Assembly: GCA_965226805.1 (NCBI GenBank)
Contig: CBDDDW010000030.1
Location: 62,001 to 126,000 of the forward strand
Direction of reading: 5' to 3'
DNA: 64,000 nucleotides
DNA from: CBDDDW01 sp965226805
GTDB taxonomy: Bacteria; Chloroflexota; Dehalococcoidia; Lucifugimonadales; JAGWBF01
Translations under genes and position numbers: made by a program
The notes under the pieces: generated by a model
Seen by the model: the letters and a program-made list of their open reading frames with translations, nothing else
Told to the model about the DNA's origin: nothing
Database searches by the model: none
Part shown: positions 18,690 through 26,675 of the stretch, piece after piece
Layout of the letters: each line of letters opens with the position of its first letter
How positions within the stretch are numbered: position 1 is the stretch's first letter

Positions 18690-19607
18690 ATGAACACATT
18701 AAAGACCTTCGTGTTGATGGTGGTCATGAGCGGCCTCCTACTGGTTGCGGGCTACATCTGGAGTGGCGTTACAGGGATCATCATCTTCCTGGTGATCGCC
18801 CTCGTCATCAACTTCTTCACTTACTGGAAGAGTGACAAGCTTGCGCTTCGCATGGCCCACGCCCGGGAAGTGTCGTCTGAGGATGACCGGGACCTCCACC
18901 AGATCGTCGATGAGCAGGCGCAAAAGGCGAATATACCTAAGCCAAAAGTGTACGTTATTGAAAACGATTCGCCCAACGCGTTCGCCACAGGCCGAAACCC
19001 TCGTAACGCCGCTATCGCGGTTACGACGGGGATAAAGAGACTCCTGAATCGAGAGGAGCTCGGTGCGGTAATTGCCCACGAGCTGGCCCACGTGGGGAAC
19101 AGGGATACTCTAATCATGACGACCGTCGCCACGATGGCCATGGCCATCGGCATGATTGCATTCGCGGCGAAATGGGCCATGATTTTCGGAGGGTTTGGGG
19201 GCAGAGGCAGAGGAGGTGGAGGTGGAGGTGGTTATGGGGTCATCGTGGGCATAGTTGGTTTGTTGGTCGTGGCAATCGTCCTCCCAATGGTCGCGACGCT
19301 GGTCCGTCTGGCCATTTCCAGGGCAAGGGAGTACCAGGCCGATTCCACGGGCGCCCGAACGTCCGGCAATCCACTGGCGTTGGCCAGCGCGTTGCAGAAG
19401 CTGGAGATGGGCAGCATGCGACGCCCCATGAAAGTCAACGAGGCGGTGGCTCATCTGTATATCGTCAACCCCCTGAAGGGCGACAGCGAAAATGACCCGC
19501 GCACGCAAGCGGCCTCGGGCGAAAAGGGCTTCTCTCGCCTGTTTTCGAGTCACCCTCCTATTCCCGAGCGGGTCCGGCGTCTAGAGAGCATGCGGATGGG
19601 GTGGTAA
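18690..19607 (+). CDS. htpX: Membrane zinc protease HtpX
   Basis: A 305-residue M48B peptidase for quality control of membrane proteins. Two N-terminal transmembrane segments (about 5-25 and 27-47) precede the catalytic IAHELAHVGNRD (HExxH at about 129-133). Two further helices surround a glycine-rich loop (GGFGGRGRGGGGGGGYG, about 167-183). The third zinc ligand Glu is in SRAREYQADSTGA (about 215), and the C-terminus ends SHPPIPERVRRLE, all canonical. It lies 11 bp upstream of the epimerase gene. Confidence 0.96.
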   Translation: MNTLKTFVLMVVMSGLLLVAGYIWSGVTGIIIFLVIALVINFFTYWKSDKLALRMAHAREVSSEDDRDLHQIVDEQAQKANIPKPKVYVIENDSPNAFATGRNPRNAAIAVTTGIKRLLNREELGAVIAHELAHVGNRDTLIMTTVATMAMAIGMIAFAAKWAMIFGGFGGRGRGGGGGGGYGVIVGIVGLLVVAIVLPMVATLVRLAISRAREYQADSTGARTSGNPLALASALQKLEMGSMRRPMKVNEAVAHLYIVNPLKGDSENDPRTQAASGEKGFSRLFSSHPPIPERVRRLESMRMGW

Positions 19608-19617
19608 AGGATAGAAA

Positions 19618-20556
19618 TTGAGTGGAGAGAAGGTCCTGGTCACGGGCGGCGCAGGCTTCATAGGCTCTCATCTCGTAGACAGGCTCCTGTCTCTGGGGTA
19701 CCGAGTCGCGGTTGTGGACGACCTTAGCACTGGCCGGCTGCAAAACCTCAACAAGGGAGCGACTTTCTACCACACCAGCATCACCGACCCTGGCCTTGAA
19801 GAGGTCTTCGAAAGGGAGAAGCCCACCCTAGTCAACCACCACGCAGCCCAAATAAGCGTATTCGAGTCGGTAAGGGACCCCCTCAAAGACGCCGAAGTCA
19901 ACATTCAAGGTACACTGCGTCTGATCGAGCTCTCTCGCCGCTATGGGGTCGAGAAATTCATCTTCCCTTCATCGGGCGGGAGCCTGTACGGCGAGCCCCA
20001 GTATTTGCCGTGCGACGAGAATCATCCCATAAATCCTCTTTCTCCATACGCTCTGTCCAAACACGTCGCGGAGAGATACCTTGAGCTGTACAACCATACG
20101 TACCGGTTGGACTATGTAACCCTGAGGTACGGAAACGTATATGGCCCCCGACAGGACCCCCATGGTGAAGCCGGTGTGGTGGCCATCTTTATAATGGCGA
20201 TGCTGGAGGGGCGACACCCCAGGATATACGGTTCCGGTGAGCAAGAACGCGACTTCATTTACGTGGACGACGTGGTCGATGCCAACGTCCTGGCCATAGA
20301 GGCGCAACACAAAGAGTACAATGTTGGTTCTGGCCAGGGGGCTTCGGTCAATAAAATCTTCGAGATGGTGAAGCGCATCACAAGATATAGATGGAGTCCC
20401 GAGTACGGCCCTGCGAGGCCCGGAGAAGTATTCAAAATCAGCCTGGATTACTCCAAGCTTATCAAAGAGTTCGAGTGGCGGCCGAAAGTGGGTTTGGAAG
20501 ATGGGTTGCTCCAGACCGTGGAATATTTCCGAAGCCGTGTGAGGGCGTCAACATAA
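19618..20556 (+). CDS. NAD-dependent epimerase/dehydratase (GalE-like)
   Basis: A 312-residue extended short-chain dehydrogenase acting on a nucleotide sugar. The Rossmann motif VTGGAGFIGSHLVDRLL begins at residue 8. The catalytic Tyr/Lys pair appears in SPYALSKHVAERYLELY (about 142), and FPSSGGSLYGE supplies the Ser/Thr. NVYGPRQDPHGEAGVVAIF is typical of UDP-glucose 4-epimerase and related dehydratases. The start is TTG with AAAGGA about 7 nt upstream, and no ATG or GTG lies nearby. The exact sugar cannot be told from sequence. It follows htpX closely and probably shares its transcript. Confidence 0.9.
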   Translation: MSGEKVLVTGGAGFIGSHLVDRLLSLGYRVAVVDDLSTGRLQNLNKGATFYHTSITDPGLEEVFEREKPTLVNHHAAQISVFESVRDPLKDAEVNIQGTLRLIELSRRYGVEKFIFPSSGGSLYGEPQYLPCDENHPINPLSPYALSKHVAERYLELYNHTYRLDYVTLRYGNVYGPRQDPHGEAGVVAIFIMAMLEGRHPRIYGSGEQERDFIYVDDVVDANVLAIEAQHKEYNVGSGQGASVNKIFEMVKRITRYRWSPEYGPARPGEVFKISLDYSKLIKEFEWRPKVGLEDGLLQTVEYFRSRVRAST

Positions 20557-20576
20557 CACAACGATAAGGTTATGAA

Positions 20577-20946
20577 ATGCGGATGGATTACGACGTGATC
20601 ATTCTGGGTGGGGGAGCGGCAGGGCTGAGCGTAGCGTTGTACTCTACTTGAGCGGCGCTGAAGACCCTGTGGGTCAAGGACCTCAAAAACTGGCGAGCTC
20701 TACGACTATCCTACGTCCGCCGCGTTCATATACATAGGGTTTCACTCTAACAGCGAGCTGTTCAAGGGCCAGATACCCTTGGACGAGGCGGGTCACATCT
20801 ACACTGACATTAACATGTCCACCGATATGCCCGGCGTCTATGCTGCCGGCGATATTCGTGTGGACTCTTTCCGCCAGCTGGGCTCCGCCGTAGGTGATGG
20901 CATCACCGCGGCCCTTTCGGCGTACCGCTATATCAACGAGGGTTAG
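20577..20946 (+). pseudogene. Thioredoxin reductase remnant
   Basis: The 5' end reads MRMDYDVIILGGGAAGLSVALYST, the FAD-binding start of TrxB-type flavoproteins, then hits TGA. After about 45 further codons without homology, an open stretch encodes AFIYIGFHSNSELFKG, GHIYTDINMSTDMPGVYAAG and DIRVDSFRQLGSAVGDG, the C-terminal FAD-binding part of thioredoxin reductase. The central NADPH domain with the redox-active CxxC is missing. An internal deletion of about 200 codons plus the nonsense codon make it non-functional. Confidence 0.85.
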
Positions 20947-20961
20947 TCCCGCTCCCTCACC

Positions 20962-21703
20962 CTACAGCCCTGCGATCTCCCTTCCCAGGAGGCCGAGGCT
21001 CGCAAGGATGATCACCACGAGGAGGATGTGCCGCAGCATTCTGTCGTCCATGCGCCTCATCAGGAGGGTCGACAGACCGAGACCCACGGGGACCGCAGGG
21101 GTGAGGGAAGCGGCCAGAACCAGCCGGTCGACGGTGAACAGCCCTGTCGCCGAGTATAAAATAAGGGCTCCGAGGGTTACCGCCATGTAGTATATGGCTA
21201 CGGAGGCGCGCAGCTCGCCCACGTTCCACCTCTGGTTGACAAAGAACAAGGCGACAAGGGGAATCCCAACGCCAAACCCCGTAACCAGCATCGCCCCCAG
21301 GAACCCGACCCCGGGGCCTATGATGCCGGGGCGTGGCAAAGGGCGCTGCAGGTTGAAGGCGCTTGGGAATGGCCAGGACCAGGATGATCACAGCGATAGT
21401 TATACGCAACGTCCCGGGGCTGGCCGAGCTGAGGATCAGTACGCCTACTGGTACGGCCAGCAGGCCCGCCACTGCTAACGGTAACACCCTGCGGATGGCG
21501 ACATAACCTCTGGTCTGGAACAGGACCGGCACGAGCACAAGAGCAGAAAGAGCGTTGATGGTCGTCACGACTGACTGGGGCTCGATCATCAGAAGCAGAA
21601 TGGGCGAAATCACCATGCCCATGCCGAAACCGAGGAGACCCATTATGGTCGCGGCCACCAGCACGATTGCCAGCGCGGGGACCAATTCGGAGGCGGAGAG
21701 CAA
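20962..21703 (-). pseudogene. TauE/SafE-family permease, frameshifted
   Basis: The minus strand encodes a TauE/SafE-type membrane permease (anion or sulfite exporter family) in two frames. The first half, from a TTG at 21703 with AAAGGA upstream, gives ALAIVLVAATIMGLLGFGMG and several hydrophobic helices up to about 21350. The second half continues in another frame with IIGPGVGFLGAMLVTGFGVG and FTVDRLVLAASLTPAVPVGL to a stop at 20962. The total length has one base too many, so a single-base insertion near 21345 explains the break. Without it the product would be about 246 residues with about eight helices, normal for the family. It could be a recent mutation or a sequencing error. Confidence 0.8.
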
Positions 21704-22179
21704 ATATGCGTCCTTTATGCTCAGGGGCGACTCGAGTTTGATTTTCCCAGCCGATCACATCCCACAGTAGCAAGCCGTAGGGCTCCGCTATCGCATCCAC
21801 CGCGCAGACACTCCTAGCAAGAGCCTGCGGGGAGTATCTCGGACGGGCGCCAGTTGAATGCCCACTCCCAGTGTTGCCCCTATGAACCCACCCAGGGTCG
21901 CCGTGGAGTTGCACTGTTTGTGGCTGGCGTCGCTGAGGAAGATTGTCGCCAGGAAGCAGTTGAGCACATCGTTGGCTCTGATGGCAGTGGCAACGCCGCA
22001 CTATAAAGATCAAATGTCGCGGGGGGAGAAGTGTCTCTTCTTGCGTCGAGCGACTAAGGCTAGACGCTGGACCGGTCTTACAGGAACGTTTCCACGCCGT
22101 GGATAAAACTGAAGGAACCGCAGACCTTGTGCCGCGGTTCCCCGGTTTGACAGCCATTTCCGGTGAGAGAAACTCTGCC
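21704..22179. other. Gene-poor stretch, possible decayed coding DNA
   Basis: No intact gene is evident in these 476 bases. On the minus strand, 21800-22000 has a short open stretch (RANDVLNCFLATIFLSDAS, then TATLGGFIGATLGVGIQL) with a membrane-protein flavour. It is faintly reminiscent of phosphate-permease-type sequences, but it is closed by stops on both sides and I do not assign it. Confidence 0.3.
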
Positions 22180-23310
22180 TTATTTCTTGATGTACGAAGG
22201 CTTCTCGAACGAGCCGCCGACTACGGGGTTCGCGTCGAGTCCCATCCAGTCCTCGACTATGGTGGAGTACACGCTCCGAAAGTCGATGTTGGGGACCAGG
22301 TCGCCGAACTGAAGGTCTTCTGGCTTCCGCGACGGGTACTCACCGTGGTAGCCGGCCACGACGGGGTCTCCCACAGCGATACACAGGCCGCCCGCCCCGT
22401 GGTCGGTCCCGGAGCCGTTGTCCCGCACGCGGCGTCCGAACTCGGAGAACATGAAAAGCAGCACGTTGTCGGCTGCGTCGTGCTCCTTGAGGTCCAGGAA
22501 GAAATCGGACACCCCCTCGGACACCTCTTTGAGGAGCTGGGCGTGCATCCCAAGCTGGCTGGCGTGAGTGTCGAAGCTGGCGTGCTGGGTGTAGAACAGC
22601 CGGGTGCCGAATCCCGCCAGGTGCACCTGGGCCACGTCCCTGAGTTTTCTGGCTATTGGGCTGGCGGCGTACTCAACGTTGGAGGAGTATTTGTCGGGAG
22701 CCGTGCGTAGGATATCCGCCCCCTTGAGCGCGTCCAGACCGGTCTGGCTCAGGTAGTCCATCACGTAGCTGCTCCCAATTGCCGGGGCGTACATCCTCTC
22801 GAACCTCTCAAGGGCCGCAGCTCTCTGGTCCTGCTCCAGACCAGTCAAAATCCCGTAGGTAGCGAGGTCCGACACTGAAGCTACGGAAACGCCGGGCATC
22901 GCCAGTGCCCTGGGCAGGCCGTTACCGAAGTTCACGCTGGTCAGGACGTTCTCTTTGTTGGGGTCCAGGAATTTGGTGACCCGGCCGAGCCAGCCTTCCG
23001 TCCCCACCTTGTCCGGCTCGCAGGTGTGCCAGATGTCCATGGAGCGGAAGTGGGAGCGGGGTGAGTTCTCGTATCCCACACCGTGAATGAGAGCGACCAT
23101 CCCCTGGTCCCATAGCTCCTTCAAGGGAGCCATGCTGGGATGGAAGGCGAAGTCGTCATCCAGCGGGAGCATCTCTTCATCCTTGATCCCCACCGCTGGC
23201 CGGTTGTCCCTGTAGAGGGGATCGTTGTAGGGAATCAGAGAGTTGAAGTAGTCGTTGCCTCCCGTAAGCTGCAGTATCACCAGGACCGGGTCTTTCTTGG
23301 TAGATGTCAT
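22180..23310 (-). CDS. DUF1501 family protein
   Basis: A 376-residue DUF1501 protein of the alkaline-phosphatase/sulfatase-like fold. Landmarks are VLVILQLTGGNDYFNSLIPY at the start, ALIHGVGYENSPRSHFRSMD at about 75-95, and the C-terminal FMFSEFGRRVRDNGSGTDHG with AGGLCIAVGDPV. DUF1501 proteins are often exported by the Tat pathway; here no twin-Arg leader is visible and the N-terminus begins almost at the catalytic fold. The reaction is unknown for the family. The ATG is preceded by AGGAGGAG, a strong ribosome-binding site. A promoter lies about 100 bp upstream. Confidence 0.88.
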   Translation of the reverse strand: MTSTKKDPVLVILQLTGGNDYFNSLIPYNDPLYRDNRPAVGIKDEEMLPLDDDFAFHPSMAPLKELWDQGMVALIHGVGYENSPRSHFRSMDIWHTCEPDKVGTEGWLGRVTKFLDPNKENVLTSVNFGNGLPRALAMPGVSVASVSDLATYGILTGLEQDQRAAALERFERMYAPAIGSSYVMDYLSQTGLDALKGADILRTAPDKYSSNVEYAASPIARKLRDVAQVHLAGFGTRLFYTQHASFDTHASQLGMHAQLLKEVSEGVSDFFLDLKEHDAADNVLLFMFSEFGRRVRDNGSGTDHGAGGLCIAVGDPVVAGYHGEYPSRKPEDLQFGDLVPNIDFRSVYSTIVEDWMGLDANPVVGGSFEKPSYIKK

Positions 23311-23413
23311 GGTCTCCTCCTATCTTGCATTAAGCGAGCCGATATTTTCTTGAAGCTGATATGAGTGCCAGCATATCGGTGACCACTGAGCAACTCAAAG
23401 AGATTACTGCAAT

Positions 23414-23441
23414 TTTATATACGCCGGAATACTCCTGTCAA
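23414..23441 (-). promoter_or_regulatory. Promoter for the DUF1501 gene
   Basis: On the minus strand a perfect TTGACA (23436-23441) and TATAAA (23414-23419) are separated by 16 bp, in an AT-rich part of the 312-bp gap between the DUF1501 and BioD-like genes. This is one of the best sigma-70-type matches in the window and reads towards the DUF1501 start at 23310. Nothing else is recognisable in the gap. Confidence 0.6.
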
Positions 23442-23622
23442 CAAAAACCCGTAACTGAGCAGGCAGGCTAGGCCGCGATTACATGACATCCAGTCTAGTC
23501 AGATGCCTCGGCGGAGTGAATACAATAAGTATCACGTAGGAGTCATTATAGGACGGGGATTTCTCGTGTGTCAATATGGCAAGGCAATAATGTCAATGGT
23601 GGACGAGGGCAAGGACGGGCCT

Positions 23623-24639
23623 TTAGACCCATTGGCCGCTGTGCGTCTCCATTAGATCCTGAAAACGTTCAAGTTTTTCTGGGTGGTGGATCGTGCAAAG
23701 GTCAAGGACGCTGTCCAGAGCGCCGGCGGTGGACAGGGTATCGTCTTGGACGATCAACAGGGGTATGCCCTCCTTCTCCGCCTGGTAGTGCACGTACTGA
23801 ATGGGCTGGTGTCCACCGGTGAGAATCAGGCCGGTGGTGGGCGTCGACAAGGCGGCAAGTTGGATGTCAGGGCGGTCGCCTCGAACGATCACCACTTTCT
23901 TGCTCGTCCGGCCGAAATAGGTGGCGCCGCTGTCCATAATGTTGCCGCCGATAAGGAAACTCTCCACCAGCTCATGGCCCTTGTCCTCGCCCAGAGACCA
24001 TTGTGCTCCCAGGTGGCGCGCCACCTGTTCGAGGGAGACCGAGAGCATCAGGCGGTCCTCGGGAATCGCTCCCAGGAGCCTCAGTCCCTGGGATTCGATC
24101 GCGGGTGCCAGGCTCAGCTGGACATCTCGCCCCTTGAAGCGGGAGACCGAGTTGACCAGGATTCCGAAGAGCCGGGATTTGAAGGGAAGGCACATCTGCG
24201 AGACCCGGTCTACGGTGAGGTCCGGCCCGTAGTGCAGGATCACTACGACACGGGCGTCGAGGACCTCCGCCAGCTCCTCCGATACGGATGAAGCGACACC
24301 TTGGGCAATGGTGAGGCTCGGGCCTTCGATCAGGACTGTATCCGCGGAGGAGGCGAGGATCTCGACGGATCGCTTGATCTCTTTTATAGAATCCTCGGGC
24401 AGTGGACGCGATTCAGCTGGCGACTCGGGCATGGCGAGAGGGCGCGGCTGCCCACCGTCACTGCCTGGGAGAATACTGTTCCCGATGAACTTCAGGTCCG
24501 GGTCATTCTCGGGAACGGGAGAAAAGGGCTTGTAATAGGCGACTGCCTCGCCGGACCGGGACAGCCGTGCAGCCAGGGCACCGGCCACGGCCGTCTTTCC
24601 CGCCGACGGCAGGTCCGAGGTGATATAAAGAGTGGCCAA
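23623..24639 (-). CDS. BioD-like P-loop/DRTGG domain protein
   Basis: A 338-residue protein with an N-terminal AAA_26/BioD-like P-loop domain (YITSDLPSAGKTAVAGALAA, Walker A at about 8-16; VLIEGPS at about 100) and a C-terminal DRTGG domain (about 210-310; FGRTSKKVVIVRGDRPDIQ, GLILTGGHQPIQ). The same two-domain unit forms the N-terminal regulatory part of long phosphate acetyltransferases, but the Pta catalytic domain is absent here. The role is unknown; a nucleotide-sensing regulator is plausible. The start is a TTG with GGGGAGG close upstream. Confidence 0.8.
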   Translation of the reverse strand: MATLYITSDLPSAGKTAVAGALAARLSRSGEAVAYYKPFSPVPENDPDLKFIGNSILPGSDGGQPRPLAMPESPAESRPLPEDSIKEIKRSVEILASSADTVLIEGPSLTIAQGVASSVSEELAEVLDARVVVILHYGPDLTVDRVSQMCLPFKSRLFGILVNSVSRFKGRDVQLSLAPAIESQGLRLLGAIPEDRLMLSVSLEQVARHLGAQWSLGEDKGHELVESFLIGGNIMDSGATYFGRTSKKVVIVRGDRPDIQLAALSTPTTGLILTGGHQPIQYVHYQAEKEGIPLLIVQDDTLSTAGALDSVLDLCTIHHPEKLERFQDLMETHSGQWV

Positions 24640-24690
24640 AAGCCTCCCCTACTCCCCGGTCTCTTTCAGTCCCGCTACGGCTGCCGCGCT

Positions 24691-25497
24691 CTATGCGTTG
24701 GCGGCGACTGGAGACAGATACTTCTGGAACCAGCCAAGCGTCCGTTCCCACGCGTCTGCGGCTGACGAAGCCTGGTAGCTGGTCCGGTCGTTGCAAAAGA
24801 AGCCATGGCCCGCATCGGGGTAAATCTTGAAATCGTGCGTCTTGCCGTGTTTCTTGAGCTCGGCTTCCATCTGGCGCACCTCGTCCGGGGTTGGGTTCTG
24901 GTCCAGTTCTCCGAAGTTTCCCATGACAGGACACATCATGTTGGCGGTGCTGTCAAATGGAGAAGGGCCGTCACCGAGGGCCCGCATGGCGCCACCGCCG
25001 TAGAAGTTGACGGCAGCGCTGAGCCCGTTGCAGGCAGAGGCGGCCAAATACGTGATCCGGCCCCCCGCGCAGAATCCCACGATGCCGATCCGGTTCTCCA
25101 ACACCCTGGGATGGCTATTTAGCCAGCTGATAGTCGTATTTATGTCGAGGATTATTTCCTCGTCTTTCCAGTTGCCTACCGCCTTGCTCCGCGCTTCCTG
25201 CTCCTCGGGATTGGGCGGAACGTCGAGAAGGCCCGCGTAGCTGAACACCGGATTCGTCCCTCTTACACCTTCGGATGTGTTTTCCCGGTGGAACATGGCG
25301 GGGGCGACGGCAAAATAGCCGGCCTTGGCGAACCTGTCTGCCACGTTCTGGATGTGGCTGTCCACTCCGAATACCTCCTGGATCACTATGACCGCCGGCT
25401 TCTTCCCGGGTTCGTTGGACAGGCTCACGTAAGTGGCCATGTCGTCTAGCAGATCGCCCGGACTGGCGACCCTCTGGATTTCCCAAAACGACGGCAT
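24691..25497 (-). CDS. Dienelactone hydrolase family protein
   Basis: A 268-residue cytosolic alpha/beta hydrolase of the dienelactone hydrolase family. The nucleophile elbow is GIVGFCAGGRITYLAAS, with the Cys characteristic of carboxymethylenebutenolidase at about residue 139. The catalytic Asp and His are in IYPDAGHGFFCND (about 227). The oxyanion-side Glu lies in VIVIQEVFGVDSHIQNVADR. Classical members open the lactone ring in chlorocatechol breakdown, but many act on other esters, so the substrate is unproven. Confidence 0.92.
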   Translation of the reverse strand: MPSFWEIQRVASPGDLLDDMATYVSLSNEPGKKPAVIVIQEVFGVDSHIQNVADRFAKAGYFAVAPAMFHRENTSEGVRGTNPVFSYAGLLDVPPNPEEQEARSKAVGNWKDEEIILDINTTISWLNSHPRVLENRIGIVGFCAGGRITYLAASACNGLSAAVNFYGGGAMRALGDGPSPFDSTANMMCPVMGNFGELDQNPTPDEVRQMEAELKKHGKTHDFKIYPDAGHGFFCNDRTSYQASSAADAWERTLGWFQKYLSPVAANA

Positions 25498-25790
25498 CTC
25501 TCTACCTCCTGTGGAATGACAGATTTAAGGGCGGTTCGACCAGAATAGTCGCGTGATTTGACATCGGCACGGCGAGTACAAGAGTGAATCCATTTTGCGG
25601 AGCTACTCGCCGTACTTCGCATAGATTTTAGCAAAGCGTTCGACGCTAAACAAGCGGGCCGCAAGTCTTAGGGGTTGGCAGGTCATCCGCGATTCCACAG
25701 GCGGAGAGAGATCTGCATTGAGGAAAAGGGAAGCGTCTTTCCATGCATATGGTAATATGTGTACAGGTTGGACATGGAGGTACGGCGCAA

Positions 25791-26675
25791 ATGGCTGAAA
25801 TAAGCAGCGGCGGATATTCCTATGATGTGATAGAAAGCTGGGCCAAGGTGCCGGCGGGGTGGTCCTTCGGCCTCGTTACCGGGGTGGCTGTGGACTCAAA
25901 GGACCGCGTGTACATCTGCCACCAGAAGGAGGAGCCCCCCTTGATGGTCTTCGACCGGGAGGGGAATTACCTTAGCTCCTGGGGCTCGGATTTCATGGTG
26001 GAAGCCCACCACATGTATATCGATGCCCAGGACCACATCTATCTGGCCGATAGGGGTTCCCACGAAGTGTCGAAGCTTACCCTCGACGGGCGGCACCTCA
26101 TAGACATGGGCAACAGGGGACAGCCCTCGGACACCGGCTGCTACGAAGATGGCGGCGAGGTACTCAGGGCGGCCGGGCCCTTCAACCGGCCGACCCACCT
26201 GACACCATCGCCTTCAGGAGACATGTATGCCTCCGACGGCTACCGGAACTGCCGAGTTCACCGTTTCTCCGCCAACGGAGACCTGATCTCTTCCTGGGGC
26301 ACACCGGTTCCCGGGGTCCAAGGCGGGCTCCATGGGCCTCATAGTGTCTGGGTCGACCGGCAAGGACTGGTGTACGTGTGCGACCGGTATAACAACCGGA
26401 TCCAGATCTTCTCGCCGACCGGTGACTATGTATCCGAATGGCCCAATCTCAACGATCCCACCGACATGTTCGTCGTCGACGACCGGACAGCATACGTCTA
26501 CGAGGGAGGGCCCTACCCTCCCGATAACTATGTCACGGTGCGAGACATGAGTGGGAACATTCAGGCGCAGTGGGACACTCCCCCGGCCCATAGCCTGTGG
26601 GTGGATACCCACGGCGACATCTATCTCACGATCGTGACGCAGAAGAGGGTCATGAAGTACATAAGAAAAGGATGA
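25791..26675 (+). CDS. NHL-repeat beta-propeller protein
   Basis: A 294-residue protein composed of NHL repeats forming a six-bladed propeller: VTGVAVDSKDRVYICHQKE, HHMYIDAQDHIYLADRG, THLTPSPSGDMYASDGYRNC, HSVWVDRQGLVYVCDRYNNR. It resembles peptidyl-alpha-hydroxyglycine amidating lyase-like and SMP-30-like propellers, but no metal-binding set is certain, so no reaction is assigned. The ATG at 25791 is chosen because GGAGG lies upstream; a longer frame from 25743 adds 16 unconserved residues. No signal peptide is seen. It converges on lepA, with the stop codons directly adjacent. Confidence 0.85.
   Translation: MAEISSGGYSYDVIESWAKVPAGWSFGLVTGVAVDSKDRVYICHQKEEPPLMVFDREGNYLSSWGSDFMVEAHHMYIDAQDHIYLADRGSHEVSKLTLDGRHLIDMGNRGQPSDTGCYEDGGEVLRAAGPFNRPTHLTPSPSGDMYASDGYRNCRVHRFSANGDLISSWGTPVPGVQGGLHGPHSVWVDRQGLVYVCDRYNNRIQIFSPTGDYVSEWPNLNDPTDMFVVDDRTAYVYEGGPYPPDNYVTVRDMSGNIQAQWDTPPAHSLWVDTHGDIYLTIVTQKRVMKYIRKG

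Noticed and set aside
20577..20946. TGA in the thioredoxin reductase remnant as a possible Sec codon
   Set aside because: The TGA stands at a position usually held by Arg (CGA to TGA), not at the redox Cys, and the NADPH domain is deleted, so it is a nonsense mutation.
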